Below are positions 17,519 through 26,493 of a stretch of DNA of 64,000 bases, one piece after another. A program made the position numbers and the translations under genes. Source of the stretch: Streptomyces sclerotialus (GTDB lineage Bacteria; Actinomycetota; Actinomycetes; Streptomycetales; Streptomycetaceae); contig JODX01000009.1 of the NCBI GenBank assembly GCA_000719105.1, positions 62,001 through 126,000 of the forward strand, given 5' to 3'. Under the pieces are notes generated by a model. The model searched no databases. It worked only from the letters and a program-made list of their open reading frames with translations, and was not told the DNA's origin. Numbering within the stretch: the stretch's first letter is position 1; the number at the start of each line of letters is the position of its first letter.

Positions 17519-17764
17519 TCAGCGCTCCGCGCGCCGGGCGTCCCGTATCCGGCGCAGCCGGTTCACCGTCACCGGGTCGTGCGCCAGGGCGCGGCGGTCG
17601 TCGAGCAGGGCGTTGAGCAGCTGGTAGTAGCGCACCGGCGCCAGGCCCAGCTGCTCGCGTATCGCCCGCTCCTTCGCGCCGGGGCCCGCGAAGCCGCGGC
17701 GCTCCAGGGCGAGGACGGCCCGTTCGCGCGCGCCGAGCTCCTGCTCCGGCTCGTACTCGTCCAT
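17519..17764 (-). CDS. DUF3263 domain protein
   Basis: The 81-aa protein contains 'LGARERAVLALERRGFAGPG' and 'GLAPVRYYQLLNALLDD', diagnostic of DUF3263, a small actinobacterial helical family that looks like a DNA-binding helix-turn-helix; its function is not established. ATG 17764 is preferred; a GTG at 17800 is possible. It is encoded 41 nt upstream of otsB on the same strand. Confidence 0.85.
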   Translation of the reverse strand: MDEYEPEQELGARERAVLALERRGFAGPGAKERAIREQLGLAPVRYYQLLNALLDDRRALAHDPVTVNRLRRIRDARRAER

Positions 17765-17817
17765 GTCGGAAACCGTAGCCCGCGCCACTGACAGCGCCAC
17801 CCGGGAGCGTTGCGGGG

Positions 17818-19083
17818 TCAGGCCGAGTTCTCCGCCCGCAGCGCCACCTGCTGGAGCCCCTGCAGCACCTCGCGGGGGTCGCCGCCCGAGGCCACGGCCC
17901 CGCCGATCCGCTGCTTCACCGCGGCGCTGACCTGGGCCCAGGAGGTCTTGTCGACGGGGTAGAGCCGGGCGCCGGGGAGCTCCTCCAGGAACGCGGCGAG
18001 CTCGGCGTCGGACTTCTCGGCGGCCATGGTCTCGGAGGCGGACGTGGTCACCGGCAGCAGGTCGTACGTGCGGGAGAAGTCGAGCACGTTCTTCTCGTCG
18101 TAGACGAAGTCGAGGAACTCGCCGATCTCCTTGCGGTGGCCGTTCTGCTTGAACGCCATCATCCAGTCGGTGACGCCCATGGTGGCCTCGGTCCGGCCGT
18201 CCTTGCCGGGCATGGCCACCGTGCCGGCCTCGACGCCCTTCTCGGCGGCGGCCTTCAGCAGGGCGGGATGGCCGTTGAGCATGCCGACCTCACCGCGCGC
18301 GAACGCGGCGTAGGCGTCGGCGCGGTTCAGCTTCGCGGGCGCCGTCGGCCCGGTCAGCCCCTCGCCCACGAGCTCGTCCCTGAGCCAGGTGAGCGTGCTG
18401 ATGTTCTCCTCGGAGTCGAGGTCGTAGGCGCCCACGTCGTCGACGTAGCCGGAGTCGCCGCTGAGCAGCCACTGCATGGTCTCCGCCTGGGCCTCCTCGG
18501 GGCCCAGCGGCAGGGCGTACGGGGTCTTCACCCCGGCGTCCCGCAGCGCGGCCGCGTCCTCGGCCAGGTCGTCCCAGGTGCGCGGCGCGGAGGTGATCCC
18601 GGCGTCGGCGAACAGCTCCTTGTTGTAGACGAGCACCCGCGTGGACGCGGCGAACGGCAGCCCGTACTGGACGTGCTTCACCTCGCCCGCGTCGACGAGC
18701 TGGGACTGGAAGTCGGCCTGGACGGGGATGGAGAGCAGGTCGCCCGCCCGGTAGAGCATGTCCTTCGCGGCGTAGTCGGCGTACGCACCGATCTGGGCCA
18801 TGTCCGGCGCCTCGCCCGCGTCGACCATCTCCTCGACCTTGGCGTCGACCTTCTCCCAGGAATACACGCTGACGTCGACCCGTACCCCGGGGTGCGTCTT
18901 CTCGTACCGCTGAACCAGGTCGTCCCAGTACTTCTGGGAGCTGTCGGCCTTGGAGTCGCCGTAGTCGGCGGCGACCAGCTTCAGCGTCACCTCGTCCGGT
19001 CCGGAGCTGCCGCAGCCGCCGATGGTCGCCGTCATGCCCAGTGCGGACACCACCGCGATCGTTCCTGTCCAACGCCGCTGCAC
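17818..19083 (-). CDS. Sugar ABC transporter extracellular solute-binding lipoprotein
   Basis: The 421-aa protein starts with a short basic n-region and hydrophobic stretch ending in a lipobox (TIGGC), followed by a bacterial solute-binding domain family 1 fold ('YWDDLVQRYEKTHPGVRVDV', 'LPFAASTRVLVYNKELFADA', 'TWDDLAEDAAALRDAGVKTP'). It would present an oligosaccharide to an ABC permease; no permease is adjacent, so partners are elsewhere and MsiK may supply ATPase activity. It is divergent from nagK across a DasR site, pointing to an amino-sugar or chitin-derived substrate. Start GTG 19083 is uncertain; GTG 19098 is an alternative. Confidence 0.88.
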   Translation of the reverse strand: MQRRWTGTIAVVSALGMTATIGGCGSSGPDEVTLKLVAADYGDSKADSSQKYWDDLVQRYEKTHPGVRVDVSVYSWEKVDAKVEEMVDAGEAPDMAQIGAYADYAAKDMLYRAGDLLSIPVQADFQSQLVDAGEVKHVQYGLPFAASTRVLVYNKELFADAGITSAPRTWDDLAEDAAALRDAGVKTPYALPLGPEEAQAETMQWLLSGDSGYVDDVGAYDLDSEENISTLTWLRDELVGEGLTGPTAPAKLNRADAYAAFARGEVGMLNGHPALLKAAAEKGVEAGTVAMPGKDGRTEATMGVTDWMMAFKQNGHRKEIGEFLDFVYDEKNVLDFSRTYDLLPVTTSASETMAAEKSDAELAAFLEELPGARLYPVDKTSWAQVSAAVKQRIGGAVASGGDPREVLQGLQQVALRAENSA

Positions 19084-19152
19084 TGCTACTTGCCCCACGA
19101 TCTTGCTGTCTCGCTGTCCGTTCGGTTGTTGACACAATGTCTACAGCACTGA

Positions 19153-19168
19153 AGTGGACTAGACCTCT
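19153..19168. promoter_or_regulatory. DasR-responsive element between the sugar-binding lipoprotein and nagK
   Basis: AGTGGACTAGACCTCT matches 14 of 16 positions of the dre consensus and sits 28 bp upstream of nagK and 69 bp upstream of the divergent lipoprotein gene. nagKA control by DasR is established in S. coelicolor; control of the divergent gene is inferred. Confidence 0.85.
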
Positions 19169-19196
19169 TCCGGGTCGACGGGCCACACTGTCCCCC

Positions 19197-20144
19197 GTGA
19201 GACATGTCATCGCCCTCGATGTGGGCGGCACCGGGATGAAGGCCGCCCTCGTGGGGGCCGACGGCGCGCTGCTCCACCGGGCACGCCGGGCCACCGGGCG
19301 CGAGCGCGGCCCGGACGCCGTGGTGGCCTCCGTCCTCGACTTCGCCGCCGAACTGCGCGCGTACGGCGAGCGCCGCCACGGTGAACCCGCGGCGGCGGCC
19401 GGGATCGCCGTGCCCGGCATCGTCGACACCGCGCGCGGCACCGCCGTGTACGCGGCCAACCTCGGCTGGCGCGACGTCCCCCTGCGCGCCCTGCTCGGCG
19501 AGCGGCTCGGCGGCATCCCGGTCGCCCTCGGCCACGACGTGCGCACGGGCGGGCTCGCGGAGGGGCGCATCGGCGCGGGCCGGGGCGCCGACCGGTTCCT
19601 GTTCGTGCCGCTGGGCACCGGGATCGCGGGCGCGATCGGCATCGACGGCGCCGTCGAGGCGGGCGCGCACGGCTTCGCGGGCGAGATCGGCCACATCGTC
19701 GTACGGCCCGGGGGCGCCGCGTGCCCGTGCGGGCAGCACGGCTGCCTGGAGCGGTACGCGTCCGCCGCCGCCGTCGGCGCGGCCTGGGCGGCGGCGTCCG
19801 GGAACCCGAAGGCCGACGCGGCGGACTGCGCCCGCGCCGTGGAGTTCGGCGACCCGGACGCCGAACGGGTCTGGGAGGACGCCGTGGGCGCCCTCGCCGA
19901 CGGGCTCGTCACCGCGCTCACCCTGCTGGACCCGCGTGTCCTGATCATCGGTGGCGGGCTCGCCGAGGCGGGGGAAACCTTGTTCTCACCGCTGCGGGCC
20001 GCCGTCGAGCGGCGCGTCACCTTCCAGACCCTGCCGTCCGTCGTGCCCGCGGCCCTCGGGGACACCGCGGGCTGTCTCGGCGCCGGGCTCATGGCCTGGG
20101 ACCTGCTGACCACCACCCCAACGACCTCGGAGGTATCCACCTGA
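19197..20144 (+). CDS. nagK: ROK-family N-acetylglucosamine kinase
   Basis: This 315-aa ROK sugar kinase has the ATP phosphate loop 'IALDVGGTGMKAAL', the catalytic region 'VALGHDVRTGG', 'PLGTGIAGAIGIDG', and the ROK zinc motif 'CPCGQHGCLE'. It phosphorylates GlcNAc, or a related hexosamine, to the 6-phosphate. No helix-turn-helix precedes the kinase fold, so it is an enzyme rather than a ROK regulator. GTG 19197 was chosen over the longer open frame because the ROK fold begins there. Its stop overlaps the nagA ATG by one base (TGATG). Confidence 0.92.
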   Translation: MRHVIALDVGGTGMKAALVGADGALLHRARRATGRERGPDAVVASVLDFAAELRAYGERRHGEPAAAAGIAVPGIVDTARGTAVYAANLGWRDVPLRALLGERLGGIPVALGHDVRTGGLAEGRIGAGRGADRFLFVPLGTGIAGAIGIDGAVEAGAHGFAGEIGHIVVRPGGAACPCGQHGCLERYASAAAVGAAWAAASGNPKADAADCARAVEFGDPDAERVWEDAVGALADGLVTALTLLDPRVLIIGGGLAEAGETLFSPLRAAVERRVTFQTLPSVVPAALGDTAGCLGAGLMAWDLLTTTPTTSEVST

Positions 20145-21463
20145 TGGCCAGTGAGCGGGACCGGCGCGATCCGGTGCTGAACCAGGACCCGCCGGGGTCG
20201 CGGGGCGTCACGTCGACCGTCGCGGCGACGGCCGCGCCGCCCGGCCCGCCGGCCGTCGGCTCCCCCTCCCCCGCGGGTCCGGCACCCGGCGTCCCCCGGC
20301 CTCACGGGAGCGCTCCCCGCGCGCGCGGTCTGATCCTCACCGGTGCCCGGGTGGTGCTGCCCTCCGGGACCGTGGACGGCGGCCGGGTCGTCGTCGAGGG
20401 CACCCGGATCGCCGAGGCGGCCCACGAGGACGCCGAGGTGCTCGACCTGACCGGCCACTGGGTGGTCCCCGGCTTCGTCGACCTCCACAACCACGGCGGC
20501 GGCGGCGCCTCCTTCACCTCCGGCACGGTCGACGACGTCCTGAAGGGCGTCCACACCCACCGGCTGCACGGCACCACCACGGTCGTCGCCTCCACCGTCA
20601 CCGGCGACATGGACTTCCTCGCCCAGCGCGCGGGCCTGCTGTCGGAACTGGCCGAACAGGGCGACATCGCCGGCGTCCACTTCGAAGGGCCGTTCATCTC
20701 GCCGTGCCGCAAGGGCGCGCACTCCGAGGAGCTGCTGCGCGACCCCGACCCGGCCGAGGTCCGCAAGCTGGTCGACGCGGCCCGCGGCCGGGCCGTCATG
20801 GTCACCCTCGCCACCGAACTGCCGGGCGGCATCGACTCCGTACGCCTCCTCGCCGAGCACGGCGTCATCGCGGCGATCGGGCACACGGACGCCACGTACG
20901 AGCAGACGGTGGAGGCGATCGACGCGGGCGCCACCGTGGCGACGCACCTGTTCAACGCGATGCCCGGGCTCGGCCACCGGGTGCCCGGGCCGATCGCGGC
21001 GCTGCTGGAGGACGACCGGGTCACCGTCGAGCTGATCAACGACGGCACCCATCTGCACCCCGCCTCCCTGGAACTGGCCTTCCACCACGCGGGCGCCGCC
21101 CGGGTCGCGTTCATCACCGACGCGATGGACGCGGCGGGCTTCGGCGACGGCCGCTATCTGCTCGGTCCGCTGGAGGTCGAGGTCAGCGGAGGTGTCGCAC
21201 GGCTGGTGGAGGGCGGCTCCATCGCGGGCTCGACGCTCACCCTGGACCGCGCCTTCCAGCGGGCGGTCACCGTCGACCGGCTGCCCGTCGGGGACGTCGT
21301 GGCCGCCGTGTCCGCCAATCCGGCGAAACTGCTGGGCCGCTACGACCGCATCGGCTCCCTCGAACCGGGCAAGGACGCGGATCTGGTGGTCCTGGACGCC
21401 GATTTCTCCCTCAAGGGCGTGATGCGCCGCGGCCGGTGGGTGGTCGATCCGGCGAATGGCTGA
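20144..21463 (+). CDS. nagA: N-acetylglucosamine-6-phosphate deacetylase
   Basis: The 439-aa enzyme deacetylates GlcNAc-6-P to GlcN-6-P in GlcNAc and peptidoglycan catabolism. The amidohydrolase fold shows metal and catalytic residues in 'GFVDLHNHGGGGASF', 'VHFEGPFISPCRKGAH', 'IGHTDATYEQ', 'THLFNAMPGLGHRVPG' and 'FITDAMDAAGFGDG'. The first 60 residues are a Pro/Ala/Gly-rich extension not found in typical NagA (about 380 aa). The strong ribosome binding site GGAGG, 9 nt before ATG 20144, supports translation of the extension. It is coupled to nagK. Confidence 0.93.
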   Translation: MASERDRRDPVLNQDPPGSRGVTSTVAATAAPPGPPAVGSPSPAGPAPGVPRPHGSAPRARGLILTGARVVLPSGTVDGGRVVVEGTRIAEAAHEDAEVLDLTGHWVVPGFVDLHNHGGGGASFTSGTVDDVLKGVHTHRLHGTTTVVASTVTGDMDFLAQRAGLLSELAEQGDIAGVHFEGPFISPCRKGAHSEELLRDPDPAEVRKLVDAARGRAVMVTLATELPGGIDSVRLLAEHGVIAAIGHTDATYEQTVEAIDAGATVATHLFNAMPGLGHRVPGPIAALLEDDRVTVELINDGTHLHPASLELAFHHAGAARVAFITDAMDAAGFGDGRYLLGPLEVEVSGGVARLVEGGSIAGSTLTLDRAFQRAVTVDRLPVGDVVAAVSANPAKLLGRYDRIGSLEPGKDADLVVLDADFSLKGVMRRGRWVVDPANG

Positions 21464-21682
21464 GACGTTGGCTCACAGAAGCCTCGACCGCTGGGCGGTT
21501 GCCACCCGTCTGACCTGATTCCGGCACCGGCCGGACATCGGCCGGGAGGCGACGGCCGGCCCTCGGGGCTGGGCCGACCGCGCCTCTTTTGGCATGATCG
21601 ACCCTCCGCGACACCTTGTACGGCAAGCGCGTCGCGCACCTGGAACGCGCCACGAACGAACCTTGGGGGGAGGTCGGCCCCG

Positions 21683-22609
21683 GTGATCCTCACGGTCACT
21701 CTGAACGCCGCTCTCGACATCACCTACCGCGTACGGGATCTCACGCCCCACACGTCGCACCGGGTGACCGAGGTGACCGAACGTCCCGGCGGCAAGGGCC
21801 TGAACGTGGCCCGTGTGCTGGCGGCCCTCGGCCACGAGGTGACGGTCACGGGCTTCGCCGGCGGCGCCACCGGACGCGCGCTGCAGGACGGGCTCGCGCA
21901 CACCGCCGGCGTTCTGGACGCCCTGGTCCCCATCGAGGGCGCCACCCGCCGCACGGTGGCGGTGGTCGACGCGGGCGGTGACACGACTCAGCTCAACGAG
22001 CCCGGCCCCGTCATAGCGCCCGCCGAGTGGACCGCCTTCCAGGAGGCCTACGAGGACCTGCTCGGCTCCGCCTCGGCGGTGGCCCTGTGCGGCAGCCTGC
22101 CGCCCGGGGTGCCGGTGGGCGCGTACGCCGGGCTGGTCAGGACGGCGCGCGCGGCGGGCGTCCCCGTGCTGCTCGACACCAGCGGCGAGCCGCTGCGCCG
22201 GGGCGTGGCCGCCCGCCCCGACCTGGTGAAGCCGAACGCCGAGGAGCTGGCCGAGCTGACCGGCTCCCACGAGCCGGCCCGCGCCACCCGCGACGCCCGC
22301 CGCCGCGGCGCCCACGCGGTCGTCGCCTCCCTCGGCGCGGAGGGCCTGCTGGCGCGTACGGCGGACGGCCACTGGCGGGCGACCCCGCCCCGCCGGCTGC
22401 GCGGCAACCCCGCGGGCGCGGGCGACTCGGCGGTCGCCGGCCTGCTCTCGGGACTCGTGGAACGGCTGCCGTGGCCCGACCGGCTGGCCCGGGCGGTGGC
22501 CCTGTCGGCGGCGACGGTGCTAACACCGGCGGCGGGCGAGTTCGACCGGGCGGCGTACGAGGAACTGGTGGGGAAGGTGAGGGTGACGGCGGAGGCGAAC
22601 GCGGCCTGA
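21683..22609 (+). CDS. PfkB-family sugar kinase (1-phosphofructokinase / tagatose-6-phosphate kinase type)
   Basis: This 308-aa ribokinase-like protein starts 'MILTVTLNAALDITYRV', has the PfkB signature 1 'RPGGKGLNVARVLAALG', 'LPPGVPVGAYAGLV', 'LVKPNAEELAELTG' and the catalytic 'NPAGAGDSAVAGLLSGL'. It is of the hexose-phosphate kinase group. It may act downstream of NagA products or on another sugar phosphate; the exact substrate cannot be set from sequence. GTG 21683 follows GGGGGGAGG. It is 219 bp past nagA on the same strand. Confidence 0.85.
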   Translation: MILTVTLNAALDITYRVRDLTPHTSHRVTEVTERPGGKGLNVARVLAALGHEVTVTGFAGGATGRALQDGLAHTAGVLDALVPIEGATRRTVAVVDAGGDTTQLNEPGPVIAPAEWTAFQEAYEDLLGSASAVALCGSLPPGVPVGAYAGLVRTARAAGVPVLLDTSGEPLRRGVAARPDLVKPNAEELAELTGSHEPARATRDARRRGAHAVVASLGAEGLLARTADGHWRATPPRRLRGNPAGAGDSAVAGLLSGLVERLPWPDRLARAVALSAATVLTPAAGEFDRAAYEELVGKVRVTAEANAA

Positions 22610-22642
22610 GCGCCGTGCCGCGGTACCGCTAGGACGGTACCG

Positions 22643-23617
22643 CTAGGACTTCCAGCCCTTCGTCAGATACATCTGGTCCAGGTTCACGTCGCAGGAGTTG
22701 CCGTCCTCGCACGAGACCTTGAGCTCGTTGCTGCCCTTGTTGAGCTGGACGTTCGCGTAGGTGCTCTGCCAGCCCTTCTCGTAGTCCCCCTCCGGGGAGC
22801 CCGCGAAGTTGGCGAGGTTCAGCGGCCGGGTCTGCGCCGTGCCGTTGATCGAGAGGGTGGCGTCGGCGTCCTTGCCGGGCACGCCGTACTGCACGTGCAG
22901 CGTGTACTTGCCGTCCTCCGGGATCCCGCTCACGTTCCAGGTCACGGAGGCGCCGACCTTGTTGAAGCCGCCCACGTAGACGCCGCCGTCCGCCTTGGCG
23001 CCCTCGACGTCGGAGGCCAAGGCAGCACCGCCCCCGAGCAGCAACGCCTTCGCGTCGATCTTCGGCAGCTCGGCGTCCTCGTCGTCACCGGCGGACTCGC
23101 TGGCCGACGGGCTGGGGTCGGCGCTCTCCTCGGCCGCCGGCGCGCTGGACGCCCCGGTGTCGCCCTTGGCGTCGTCCTCCGTGCCGCCGTCCATCATGGC
23201 GACGCCGATACCGATCACCACGGCGGCGACCACGGCGATCGCGCCGATGAGCAGCCCCTTGGTGTTGGGTCCGCGGCCCCGGCCGGCACCGCCGCCGCGG
23301 CCCTGCCGGCTGGTCGCCGGCGCACCGCCGGGAATCGTCTCGGGTGCCTGGTAGTGGGCGTTCGGCCGGCCGTACGCCCCCTGCTGGGGGATCTGGCCGG
23401 GGGCGGCCGCCTGCTGGCCGTACGGCCCGCCCGGGGCGCCCTGCGGAGCCTGCTGTCCGTACTGGCGCTCGCCGACGGTCCGCACCCTGTTGACCGCGTT
23501 CGGGTAGCCGTAGCCCCCGGACGGCGGCTGTGCTCCACGGGCCTGGCCGTCGGCGTACAGGTAGCCGAACGGGTCGTCGTCCTCGGGCGTGCTCGCGCCG
23601 TTGTCGCCGGGCGTCAT
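22643..23617 (-). CDS. Membrane-anchored protein with C-terminal CBM6/35-like carbohydrate-binding domain
   Basis: The 324-aa protein has a Gly/Gln/Pro/Tyr-rich cytoplasmic N-terminus (1-118), one transmembrane helix ('GLLIGAIAVVAAVVIGIGVA', about 121-140), a Ser/Ala/Glu linker, and an extracellular beta-sandwich (about 185-324) with 'GGVYVGGFNKVGASVTWNV' and 'CEDGNSCDVNLDQMYLT', which resembles CBM6/CBM35 domains. It may hold the cell to a glycan or sense wall saccharides. It is a single gene, convergent with the PfkB kinase and downstream of cdgB on the same strand. Confidence 0.78.
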   Translation of the reverse strand: MTPGDNGASTPEDDDPFGYLYADGQARGAQPPSGGYGYPNAVNRVRTVGERQYGQQAPQGAPGGPYGQQAAAPGQIPQQGAYGRPNAHYQAPETIPGGAPATSRQGRGGGAGRGRGPNTKGLLIGAIAVVAAVVIGIGVAMMDGGTEDDAKGDTGASSAPAAEESADPSPSASESAGDDEDAELPKIDAKALLLGGGAALASDVEGAKADGGVYVGGFNKVGASVTWNVSGIPEDGKYTLHVQYGVPGKDADATLSINGTAQTRPLNLANFAGSPEGDYEKGWQSTYANVQLNKGSNELKVSCEDGNSCDVNLDQMYLTKGWKS

Positions 23618-23782
23618 CCCTTGGTCTCCTCAGCGGTGCGGTACAGAAGCGGAACCTGGTGTGCGAATGGCGAGCCTACAGCCATCGGCTGAGCCGAACG
23701 GGTGACCCGGATCGCATCATCTCGCCGGAATCGGCTGTGAACGCGCGCTTGAGCTGGGGAATCGCAGAGATTCACGCATCAT

Positions 23783-25501
23783 TCACCCAGCACGTCTGTG
23801 CTGTTTGGGACGAGACCGTTTCTCGACGTACATCCGTTCGTCAGCGGACTTCAACACCTCGTCCGCCGTCATCCCGCAGCTGGCCCAGCCGATGCCGAAG
23901 CTGGCACCGACCCGCATGGCGCGGCCGTCGACCCGGATGGGCTGGATGATCCCGTTGCGCAGCCGTACGGCGAGGTCCTCGGCGTCGGCCCGGCCGAGCC
24001 CGTCGGCGAGGACCACGAACTCGTCGCCGCCGAGCCGGGCGACCGTGTCACCCTCGCGCACCCCGTGGCTGAGCCGCCGGGCCACCTCGACCAGCACCGC
24101 GTCGCCCGCGTTGTGCCCGAACCGGTCGTTGATCGACTTGAAGCCGTCGAGGTCGCAGAAGAGCACCGCGAGCCCCTTGATGCCGTCGTCGCGCCCCTCC
24201 TCGGGGGCCACCGCGTGCACATGGTGGTCGTAGGCCTCGTACGCCCCGGTGCCCCCGGGGAAGGCGAAGCCGTGGCCGTTCGCGTCGTACGCGGCGGGGT
24301 GCTGCTCCGCGGGGTGCTGCTCCGCCCCGGGGTACGGCTCGCCGAACCGCTCGTACCGCTCGAAGGCCGCGTCCATCGTGTCGACCGGGCCGGGCGGCAC
24401 GGACTGCGGTCGCCCGCACAGCCGGGCCGAGAGCCGGGAGCGCAGCTCCGCGGAGTTCGGCAGGCCGGTGAGCGAGTCGTGGGAGGCGCGGTGGGCGAGC
24501 TGGAGCTCGCGCCGCTTGCGGTCCTCGATGTCCTCGACGTGCGTGAGCAGGAAGCGGGGGCCGTCGGCGGTGTCGGCGACGACGGAGTTGCGCAGGCTGA
24601 CCCAGACGTACGACCCGTCCCGCCGGGCCAGTCTGAGCTCGGCGCGCCCGCCCTCGGCGGAGGTCCGCAGCAGCGTGCCGATGTCCTCCGGGTGGACGAG
24701 GTCGGCGAACGAGTAGCGGCGCATCGCGGAGGCGGGGCGGCCCAGCAGCCGGCACAGGGCGTCGTTGGTGCGCAGGATGCGGCCGTGCTGGTCGCCGCCC
24801 AGCTCGGCGATCGCCATACCGGACGGGGCGTACTCGAAGGCCTGCCGGAACGATTCCTCACTGGCCCGCAGCGCCTGCTGCTCCCGCTCCAGCCTGACAA
24901 GTGCACGTTGCATATTCGCGCGTAGACGAGCGTTGCTGATCGCGATGGCCGCCTGGAACGCATACATCTGGAGCGCTTCGCGGCCCCATGCGCCCGGAAG
25001 CCGGCCGTTGCGAGGCCGGTCCACGGAGAGCACACCGAGCAGCTCGCCCCGGGCTCCGCCCGGCGCGCCCGGCGTGTACATCGGCGCGAAGAGCCGGTCG
25101 GCGGGGTGCCACTCGTCCTCGAAGCGGGGCGCGGGGCCGTCGGTGAACCACTGCGGGACATCGTCGTCGTCCAGGACCCAGCCCTCGGTGTGCGGGATGA
25201 ACCGCAGGTCGCCCCAGGCCTCGCCCATGTTCAGCCGGCGTTCCCAGGCGGCGCGCGAGCCGACGCGGCCGGTGATCAGCGCCTCGGCTGCGGAGTTCCC
25301 GGAGAGCGCGGCGACGACCAGGTCGCCGTCCTGGCGGACGAGGTTGACGCAGGCCAGCTCGTAGCCGAGGCCGCCCACCACGCCGTCGGCGACGGACTGC
25401 AGCGTGTCGGCCAGACTGCGTGCGGTGTTCATGTCCGCCATGACCTGGTGCAGCTGCCGCAGGGTCGTGAGTTGGACGTACGGCTCCGACTCGGTCTCCA
25501 T
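23783..25501 (-). CDS. cdgB: Diguanylate cyclase CdgB (GAF-PAS-GGDEF)
   Basis: The 572-aa protein has a GAF domain (about 25-190), a PAS/PAC domain (about 217-330) and a GGDEF domain (about 336-560) with an intact active-site motif GGDEF at 491-495 and an inhibitory I-site RxxD at 482-485. It therefore should make c-di-GMP with product feedback. In S. coelicolor CdgB is a BldD target that influences aerial development. A low-complexity insert of about 75 residues (363-438, with tandem 'AEQHP') separates the first GGDEF helix from its core. ATG 25501 was chosen because GGGGGAGGG precedes it. Confidence 0.93.
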   Translation of the reverse strand: METESEPYVQLTTLRQLHQVMADMNTARSLADTLQSVADGVVGGLGYELACVNLVRQDGDLVVAALSGNSAAEALITGRVGSRAAWERRLNMGEAWGDLRFIPHTEGWVLDDDDVPQWFTDGPAPRFEDEWHPADRLFAPMYTPGAPGGARGELLGVLSVDRPRNGRLPGAWGREALQMYAFQAAIAISNARLRANMQRALVRLEREQQALRASEESFRQAFEYAPSGMAIAELGGDQHGRILRTNDALCRLLGRPASAMRRYSFADLVHPEDIGTLLRTSAEGGRAELRLARRDGSYVWVSLRNSVVADTADGPRFLLTHVEDIEDRKRRELQLAHRASHDSLTGLPNSAELRSRLSARLCGRPQSVPPGPVDTMDAAFERYERFGEPYPGAEQHPAEQHPAAYDANGHGFAFPGGTGAYEAYDHHVHAVAPEEGRDDGIKGLAVLFCDLDGFKSINDRFGHNAGDAVLVEVARRLSHGVREGDTVARLGGDEFVVLADGLGRADAEDLAVRLRNGIIQPIRVDGRAMRVGASFGIGWASCGMTADEVLKSADERMYVEKRSRPKQHRRAG

Positions 25502-25636
25502 TCGCCCTCCCCCGAGATCTCGCGGCAACTCCAGGGTTGTCAACGGCGTACTCATCGGCGTACCACTCGTAAGCGTCTCCGCCACTGAATCACAGCGCGC
25601 TGCCCACTCGGTACACAGGGTCAACAAAAAAGGCCT

Positions 25637-25656
25637 CCTGTGACTCAAGTCACAGG
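25637..25656. promoter_or_regulatory. Perfect inverted repeat upstream of cdgB
   Basis: CCTGTGACTCAAGTCACAGG has two 9-bp arms and a 2-nt centre, 136 bp upstream of the cdgB start. Its TGACTCAAGTCA core partly resembles a BldD box, and cdgB is a BldD target in S. coelicolor, but the match is imperfect. Confidence 0.5.
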
Positions 25657-25832
25657 CAAACGTGAACATTTGAGTGGTTGTTCTGTGCGTTCACTGTGCG
25701 TTTACCGAACACAAACCGGCACCACGTGAAAGCCCAGTGACCGGACAGGTGAGCAGAAGTGTTCACGAACCCTCGGCCGGGAGAGCGCCGAGAGGGCGGC
25801 CGAGGGTGCCGGGCGAGGCCGTGTCCGACCGG

Positions 25833-25844
25833 GGACCTAGGTCC
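25833..25844. promoter_or_regulatory. GGACCTAGGTCC palindrome upstream of the flavin reductase
   Basis: A perfect 12-bp palindrome 112 bp upstream of the flavin reductase start; possibly an operator. No regulator can be assigned. Confidence 0.3.
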
Positions 25845-25956
25845 GGTCCCGGACTCCGGCCCGATGCGCCGCCCGGTGGACGGAACCTAGCGTCGCAGCG
25901 TGCTGAAGACTCCCCCCGCCCCATCCGTCCCCCTCCCCGCCAGGCATCCTGAGGGG

Positions 25957-26466
25957 GTGAGTGAAGACGAGTTCCGGGCGGCGATGTCCCGGCTGGCAGC
26001 GGGCGTGGTCCTGGTGACCGCCCACGAGCCCCCGCTGGACCCCGAGGGACCGCCCGGCGAGGACGTCGGCATGACGGCCACCGCCTTCATGTCCGTGTCC
26101 CTGGACCCGCCCCTGGCCATGATCAGCCTGCGTGAGGGCTCCCGGATGGACGACCTGCTCGCCGAGCAGCCCCTGTGGGCCGTCTCGCTGCTGTCCGAGA
26201 GCCAGCGCCACATCGCGGGCCGGTTCGCCATGAAGGGCCGCGTGAGCGACCGCCTCCTCTTCGAGGACATCCCGTACGCGCGCGGGGAGGCGTCCGGAGC
26301 CCCGCTCGTGGGCGGCGCCCTGGCGACCCTGGAGTGCCGTACCGAGCAGCGGGTGGCCGCCGGGGACCACACCCTGGTGATCGGCCGCGTCCTGACCGCG
26401 TCGGTCCCGAGTTCGGACGGCAGCCCTCTCGCCTACTTCCGGGGCCGCTACCGGCAGCTCGCCTGA
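25957..26466 (+). CDS. Flavin reductase-like FMN-binding protein
   Basis: This 169-aa protein has the flavin reductase split-barrel pattern: 'DEFRAAMSRLAAGVVLVTA', 'GMTATAFMSVSLDPPLAMIS', 'WAVSLLSESQRHIAGRFA' and 'HTLVIGRVL...PLAYFRGRY'. Such proteins supply reduced flavin to two-component monooxygenases or act alone. No monooxygenase is adjacent. GTG 25957 places the start just before the domain; GTG 25900 is an alternative start. Confidence 0.87.
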   Translation: MSEDEFRAAMSRLAAGVVLVTAHEPPLDPEGPPGEDVGMTATAFMSVSLDPPLAMISLREGSRMDDLLAEQPLWAVSLLSESQRHIAGRFAMKGRVSDRLLFEDIPYARGEASGAPLVGGALATLECRTEQRVAAGDHTLVIGRVLTASVPSSDGSPLAYFRGRYRQLA

Positions 26467-26493
26467 ACCTTTCGCCCCTGGTCCCGGGAGGGC

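Larger units (their letters stand above)
25502..25956. other. 455-bp divergent regulatory interval between cdgB and the flavin reductase
   Basis: No gene is supported. It contains the perfect 20-bp inverted repeat at 25637-25656, the 12-bp palindrome at 25833-25844, and an AT-richer stretch at 25620-25710 likely to hold the cdgB promoter. Confidence 0.7.
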
